A stretch of DNA of 8,437 nt from an uncultured Lachnospiraceae bacterium (GTDB lineage: Bacteria > Bacillota_A > Clostridia > Lachnospirales > Lachnospiraceae): positions 1 to 8,437 of the forward strand of contig USDU01000098.1 in assembly GCA_900553635.1 (NCBI GenBank), in the 5' to 3' direction. Under the pieces are notes generated by a model. That model was not told the origin of the DNA. It saw only the letters and a list, made by a program, of their open reading frames with translations, and ran no database searches. The number at the start of each line of letters is the position of its first letter. Positions within the stretch are counted from its first letter, which is position 1. Below are positions 6,042-8,437 of this stretch, in pieces. Position numbers and translations under genes: made by a program.

Positions 6042-6623
6042 ATGACAAAGCTTGAAGAACGCTCAGACGAAGAACTGATGGAAGGGATCCGCGGCGGCGA
6101 GCAGGAATGCATGGATGTACTGATTGAACGCTACAAGGGGCAGGTGCGCAAAGAAGCCCGTACCCTGTACCTGATTGGCGGTGACAGCGACGATTTGATT
6201 CAGGAGGGCATGCTGGGACTTTTTAAGGCCATTCGGGATTACAGGCCGGAAAAAGAGGCTTCCTTCGGCTCTTTTGTGAAGCTGTGTATCTCAAGACAGC
6301 TTTATACTGCCATCCAGGCTGCGTCCCGGCAGAAGCACAGCCCTTTAAATACCTATGTGGAGCTGACAGAGGAGCTGGGCGACGTTTCGGACAGCCCTCA
6401 GGGGAAGAGTCCGGAGGAGCTGCTCATCGACCAGGAATCGGCGGAGAGCCTGCAGGAGCGGATTGAAGCGCTCTTAAGCCCCATGGAGTATGATATTTTG
6501 CAGCGGTATCTGAACGGGACGAATTATGTGCAGATCGCGGAAAGCATGGAGAAGAGCCCGAAGTCCATCGACAATGCGCTGCAGAGAATCCGCAGAAAAA
6601 TTAAGAAATTTATTCTGAAATAA
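6042..6623 (+). CDS. sigH: RNA polymerase sigma factor SigH (Spo0H-type)
   Basis: This 193-residue sigma-70-family factor resembles B. subtilis sigma-H, which directs transcription of early sporulation and post-exponential genes (and competence genes in some species). Region 2 runs from about 20 to 95, with the core-binding and -10-recognition stretch DDLIQEGMLGLFKAIRDY (50-67) and SRQKHSPLN (95-103), nearly identical to sigma-H. A variable acidic linker (about 105-130) joins it to region 4, whose helix-turn-helix NYVQIAESMEKSPKSIDNAL (161-180) and basic RIRRKIKK contact the -35. The spacing after rlmB is three bases and no strong ribosome binding site is seen (AGAGG at 6022-6026 is 15 bases away), so translation is probably coupled to rlmB. 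The two genes share a reading frame, separated only by the TAA stop and one TTC codon. No separate promoter is convincing just upstream. In B. subtilis yacP/rae1 lies between rlmB and sigH; it is absent here. Confidence 0.92.
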   Translation: MTKLEERSDEELMEGIRGGEQECMDVLIERYKGQVRKEARTLYLIGGDSDDLIQEGMLGLFKAIRDYRPEKEASFGSFVKLCISRQLYTAIQAASRQKHSPLNTYVELTEELGDVSDSPQGKSPEELLIDQESAESLQERIEALLSPMEYDILQRYLNGTNYVQIAESMEKSPKSIDNALQRIRRKIKKFILK

Positions 6624-6646
6624 AAGTCCGCTTTTGAGACAGAACA

Positions 6647-6655
6647 TGTTATACT
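6647..6655 (+). promoter_or_regulatory. Extended -10 promoter for the VanZ-carboxypeptidase gene
   Basis: TG-T-TATACT at 6647-6655 is a good extended -10 element. No clear -35 is found at 16-18 bases, as expected for this promoter class. Transcription would start near 6662, giving a leader of about 29 bases with a strong ribosome binding site. No terminator lies between the sigH stop at 6623 and this site, so read-through from the operon is also possible. Confidence 0.55.
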
Positions 6656-6675
6656 TATCTCAGGTTACAAAAGAA

Positions 6676-6685
6676 AAAGGAGGGG
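6676..6685 (+). promoter_or_regulatory. Ribosome binding site selecting TTG 6691
   Basis: AAAGGAGGGG at 6676-6685 is an excellent Shine-Dalgarno match five bases before TTG 6691. The frame is open back to a TTG at 6634 and an ATG at 6646, but these overlap the putative promoter and have no ribosome binding site, so TTG 6691 is the preferred start. Confidence 0.85.
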
Positions 6686-6690
6686 ATTTT

Positions 6691-8295
6691 TTGGCAGGAT
6701 ATTTCGGAAGTATCAAACCCTATTTTCTGATAGGAATTATCGTATATATCATTTACCGGGTGCTGCTCCGGCTATTATACCGGAATGGACGGATGAGGGT
6801 GCCGGTGGCCCATGAAGTGGGCATGGCGCTGCTTGCCTGGTGGCTGCTGACCTTATTTTCCGCGTCGGTGAGCCCGGCGCTTGGGTTTTCTCTGAAGCCT
6901 GCATTTCCGGGAACGAATCTGATTCCCATCTATGGCACGGTACGGATGGTCAGGGAGAGCGGCGTAGGAGCCCTGTTTGGAGCCTTTTTGAAATATATCC
7001 CCATCGGTTTCCTGGTGCCGTTTCTGTTCCGCAGAAGCCGTAATCCGGGCAAGGTGTTGTCCCTGTGCGGAAGCGCAGCGCTTTTTATTGAGGTATTTCA
7101 GCTTTTCATGCCGTCCATGATTGTGCGGCTGGATGATATTTTATGGGCGCTCTTTGGAGGCTTTGTGGGCTATTTTCTGTTCGGTCTTTTATGCATGAAT
7201 ATCACAGGTGTTGAGCGGATGGCAACCGTGAAGCGTTCCCGTGGACGTCAGGTACCGGCTCCGGTGCGTCTGGAGCTGGAGCTGGTCTTTCTTCTGATGC
7301 TGCTGCCGGTGATGGTGCAGGGCACACGTCTGGAAATAGCCCGGGTGCAGGAGGTACGCGCTCAGGAGGAGCAGCAGGCGAAAGCAGCTGCGGAGGCGAA
7401 GAAAGCAGCGGAAGAGGCAGAGGCCAAGCGTCTGGCCGAGGCAGAGGCGAAAAAGCTCAAGGAGGCGGACAGCATGCCGGAGCTTTCCCTGGAAGCGGGA
7501 GCAGCTGTGCTGTTTTCCGTGGACGATGATCTGATTCTATATGAAAAGGCAGGAGCCGATCAGGAGATTCCGGCCAGCACCACGAAGCTGATGACGGCCC
7601 TGACAGTCTTGAATTACTGCGATCCGACGGAGAAGCTGACGGCAGGGGAGGAAATTACCCGTATCAGCGGCCAGGCGTCCAACGCGAGCCTGAAAGAGGG
7701 CACCACCGGAACTGTGGAGACTTTTCTGGGTGCTATGCTGATTCCTTCCGGCAATGATGCGGCTTACGCGCTTGCGACCTACACCGGACGGAAGATTCTG
7801 GGCAATGACAGCGCGTCGGTGGACGAGGCATTGCAGGCCTTTCTGGATGCGGAAAAGGATCTGGGAACAGAGCTCAATCTGGAGAATTCCAATTTTCTGA
7901 CGCCGGACGGCGACCAGGCGGACGGTCAGTACAGCTGCGCCCGGGATATGGTTCGGATTGCGCGGGAATGTCTGAAAAATGATACCATTAAGAAGCTCTG
8001 CGGCGCGAAATCCTACCGAGGCCTGTTTGACAACCTGGATTTGACTTATAAGAATACCAACGAGCTGATTCAGCCATCTGGCGAGTATTATTACGAGGGA
8101 GCTATCGGGATGAAGACCGGCAGCTTCAATGATGTAAAATGCCTGGTAGCAGCGGCTGAGATTGCCGGTAAGACTTATATCGCGGTACTGATGCAGGACG
8201 GGGATCCGGGCCGGTATAAGGACGCAAAGATCTTATTTGACTATGTGGCGGGTGATTCCGGGGATACTGGAGAAGACACGCCTGCGGAAGAATAG
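6691..8295 (+). CDS. VanZ-like membrane domain fused to D-Ala-D-Ala carboxypeptidase (peptidase S11)
   Basis: From TTG 6691 the protein has 534 residues. Residues about 11-171 contain five hydrophobic helices (near 11-30, 43-65, 93-113, 122-140, 149-171) with the VanZ pattern: NLIPIYGTVR (76-85), IPIGFLVPFL (103-112), FIEVFQLF (132-139) and LDDILWALFGGFVGY (147-161). A sixth helix lies at about 193-210, then an Ala/Glu/Lys-rich coiled coil (213-260). The C-terminal domain is a low-molecular-weight penicillin-binding protein with all three motifs: STTK at 296-299 (nucleophile Ser296, Lys299), SGN at 353-355 and KTG at 475-477; such enzymes cut the terminal D-Ala from peptidoglycan stem peptides outside the membrane. 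Basic residues follow helices 1, 3 and 5, so both ends should be outside, which puts the enzyme where its substrate is. It ends in an acidic tail and lacks the separate C-terminal beta domain of PBP5. The VanZ domain's role is unknown; VanZ gives low-level teicoplanin resistance in enterococci, which need not apply here. Confidence 0.92.
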   Translation: MAGYFGSIKPYFLIGIIVYIIYRVLLRLLYRNGRMRVPVAHEVGMALLAWWLLTLFSASVSPALGFSLKPAFPGTNLIPIYGTVRMVRESGVGALFGAFLKYIPIGFLVPFLFRRSRNPGKVLSLCGSAALFIEVFQLFMPSMIVRLDDILWALFGGFVGYFLFGLLCMNITGVERMATVKRSRGRQVPAPVRLELELVFLLMLLPVMVQGTRLEIARVQEVRAQEEQQAKAAAEAKKAAEEAEAKRLAEAEAKKLKEADSMPELSLEAGAAVLFSVDDDLILYEKAGADQEIPASTTKLMTALTVLNYCDPTEKLTAGEEITRISGQASNASLKEGTTGTVETFLGAMLIPSGNDAAYALATYTGRKILGNDSASVDEALQAFLDAEKDLGTELNLENSNFLTPDGDQADGQYSCARDMVRIARECLKNDTIKKLCGAKSYRGLFDNLDLTYKNTNELIQPSGEYYYEGAIGMKTGSFNDVKCLVAAAEIAGKTYIAVLMQDGDPGRYKDAKILFDYVAGDSGDTGEDTPAEE

Positions 8296-8312
8296 CAGCA
8301 TAAAAAGAGCGG

Positions 8313-8352
8313 ATAGCCCGGAGGCGTGAGAATGTCCCCGGGTTATATTTTT
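8313..8352 (+). terminator. Intrinsic terminator after the VanZ-carboxypeptidase gene
   Basis: ATAGCCCGG at 8313-8321 pairs with CCGGGTTAT at 8338-8346 (nine pairs, one G-T), followed by T8348-T8352. It begins 17 bases after the stop codon. The loop holds GGCGTGAGAATGTCCC (8323-8338), which matches GGCGCGAGAATGTGCC at 21-36 in 14 of 16 positions. Confidence 0.7.
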
Positions 8353-8394
8353 ATGTAATAGGAAATTCCGATAGAATCCCCTATTACATAAAAA
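8348..8394. repeat. AT-rich perfect inverted repeat
   Basis: TTTTTATGTAATAGG at 8348-8362 is exactly complementary to CCTATTACATAAAAA at 8380-8394: fifteen uninterrupted pairs. Inside, ATTC 8365-8368 can pair with GAAT 8374-8377 around a five-base loop, after a two-by-two internal loop. A-rich sequence, not T, follows on the + strand, so it is not a standard terminator for rightward transcription. It is noncoding and could be a small repeat element, a protein-binding palindrome or an RNA hairpin. Confidence 0.75.
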
Positions 8395-8402
8395 AACATT
8401 AT

Positions 8403-8437
8403 CGCACTGCGGCGGAGAATCCTGCAAAGCAGGATTC
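8403..8437 (+). terminator. Terminator-like hairpin cut by the window edge
   Basis: GAATCCTGC at 8417-8425 pairs perfectly with GCAGGATTC at 8429-8437 around an AAA loop. A small CGC/GCG stem (8403-8405 with 8412-8414) precedes it, the same two-hairpin layout as at 13-53. The window ends at the last stem base, so a following T-tract cannot be seen. Confidence 0.5.

Noticed and set aside
6634..6690. Upstream TTG 6634 / ATG 6646 as start of the VanZ-carboxypeptidase gene
   Set aside because: No ribosome binding site, overlaps an extended -10 element, while TTG 6691 has a near-perfect Shine-Dalgarno five bases away.
1..8437. CRISPR array, insertion sequence, prophage or defence island
   Set aside because: No direct-repeat array, transposase, integrase or defence-type gene; the gene order is conserved housekeeping for Bacillota.

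Overview
The window looks like a core chromosomal segment of a Gram-positive, endospore-lineage member of the Clostridia, most likely a Lachnospiraceae-type gut anaerobe. This is inferred from protein similarity, strong Shine-Dalgarno sequences, the use of a cysteine T-box, a SigH-type sigma factor and mid-range GC content. Every gene I can support lies on the + strand. I see no mobile element, CRISPR array, phage gene, rRNA or tRNA.

Layout. Positions 1-157 are intergenic and hold two hairpins that look like intrinsic terminators. A sigma-A-like promoter (158-186) then drives a small DNA glycosylase of the hypoxanthine/uracil superfamily (224-718). Next come ispF (869-1417, isoprenoid precursor synthesis) with an unusual CxxCxxC tail, and a compact Eis-like acetyltransferase (1492-2352). 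A 406-base gap (2353-2758) holds a promoter, a complete cysteine-specific T-box leader and its terminator. It precedes a tightly packed operon: cysE (serine acetyltransferase), cysS (cysteinyl-tRNA synthetase), mrnC (Mini-RNase III), rlmB (23S rRNA 2'-O-methyltransferase) and sigH. Several of these genes overlap or almost touch. The last gene (6691-8295) encodes a fusion of a VanZ-like membrane domain to a secreted D-Ala-D-Ala carboxypeptidase. It has its own extended -10 promoter and is followed by a terminator, an AT-rich perfect inverted repeat and the start of another terminator-like hairpin.

How it works together. The T-box senses uncharged tRNA-Cys. When cysteine is short, the operon is read through, raising synthesis of O-acetylserine (cysteine precursor) and of the synthetase that charges tRNA-Cys. 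The rRNA/ribosome maturation genes and the sigma factor downstream appear to ride on the same transcript. The order cysE-cysS-mrnC-rlmB-sigH is the classic Bacillota cluster, but the gene usually found between rlmB and sigH in Bacillus (yacP/rae1) is absent.

Most interesting points: the VanZ-carboxypeptidase fusion with a self-consistent outside/outside topology; possible cysteine-dependent supply of SigH; a GGCG(Y)GAGAAT motif recurring at three terminator-like hairpins; the CxxCxxC tail of IspF; and a perfect AT-rich inverted repeat near the right edge. I found no convincing wholly new multi-gene system.
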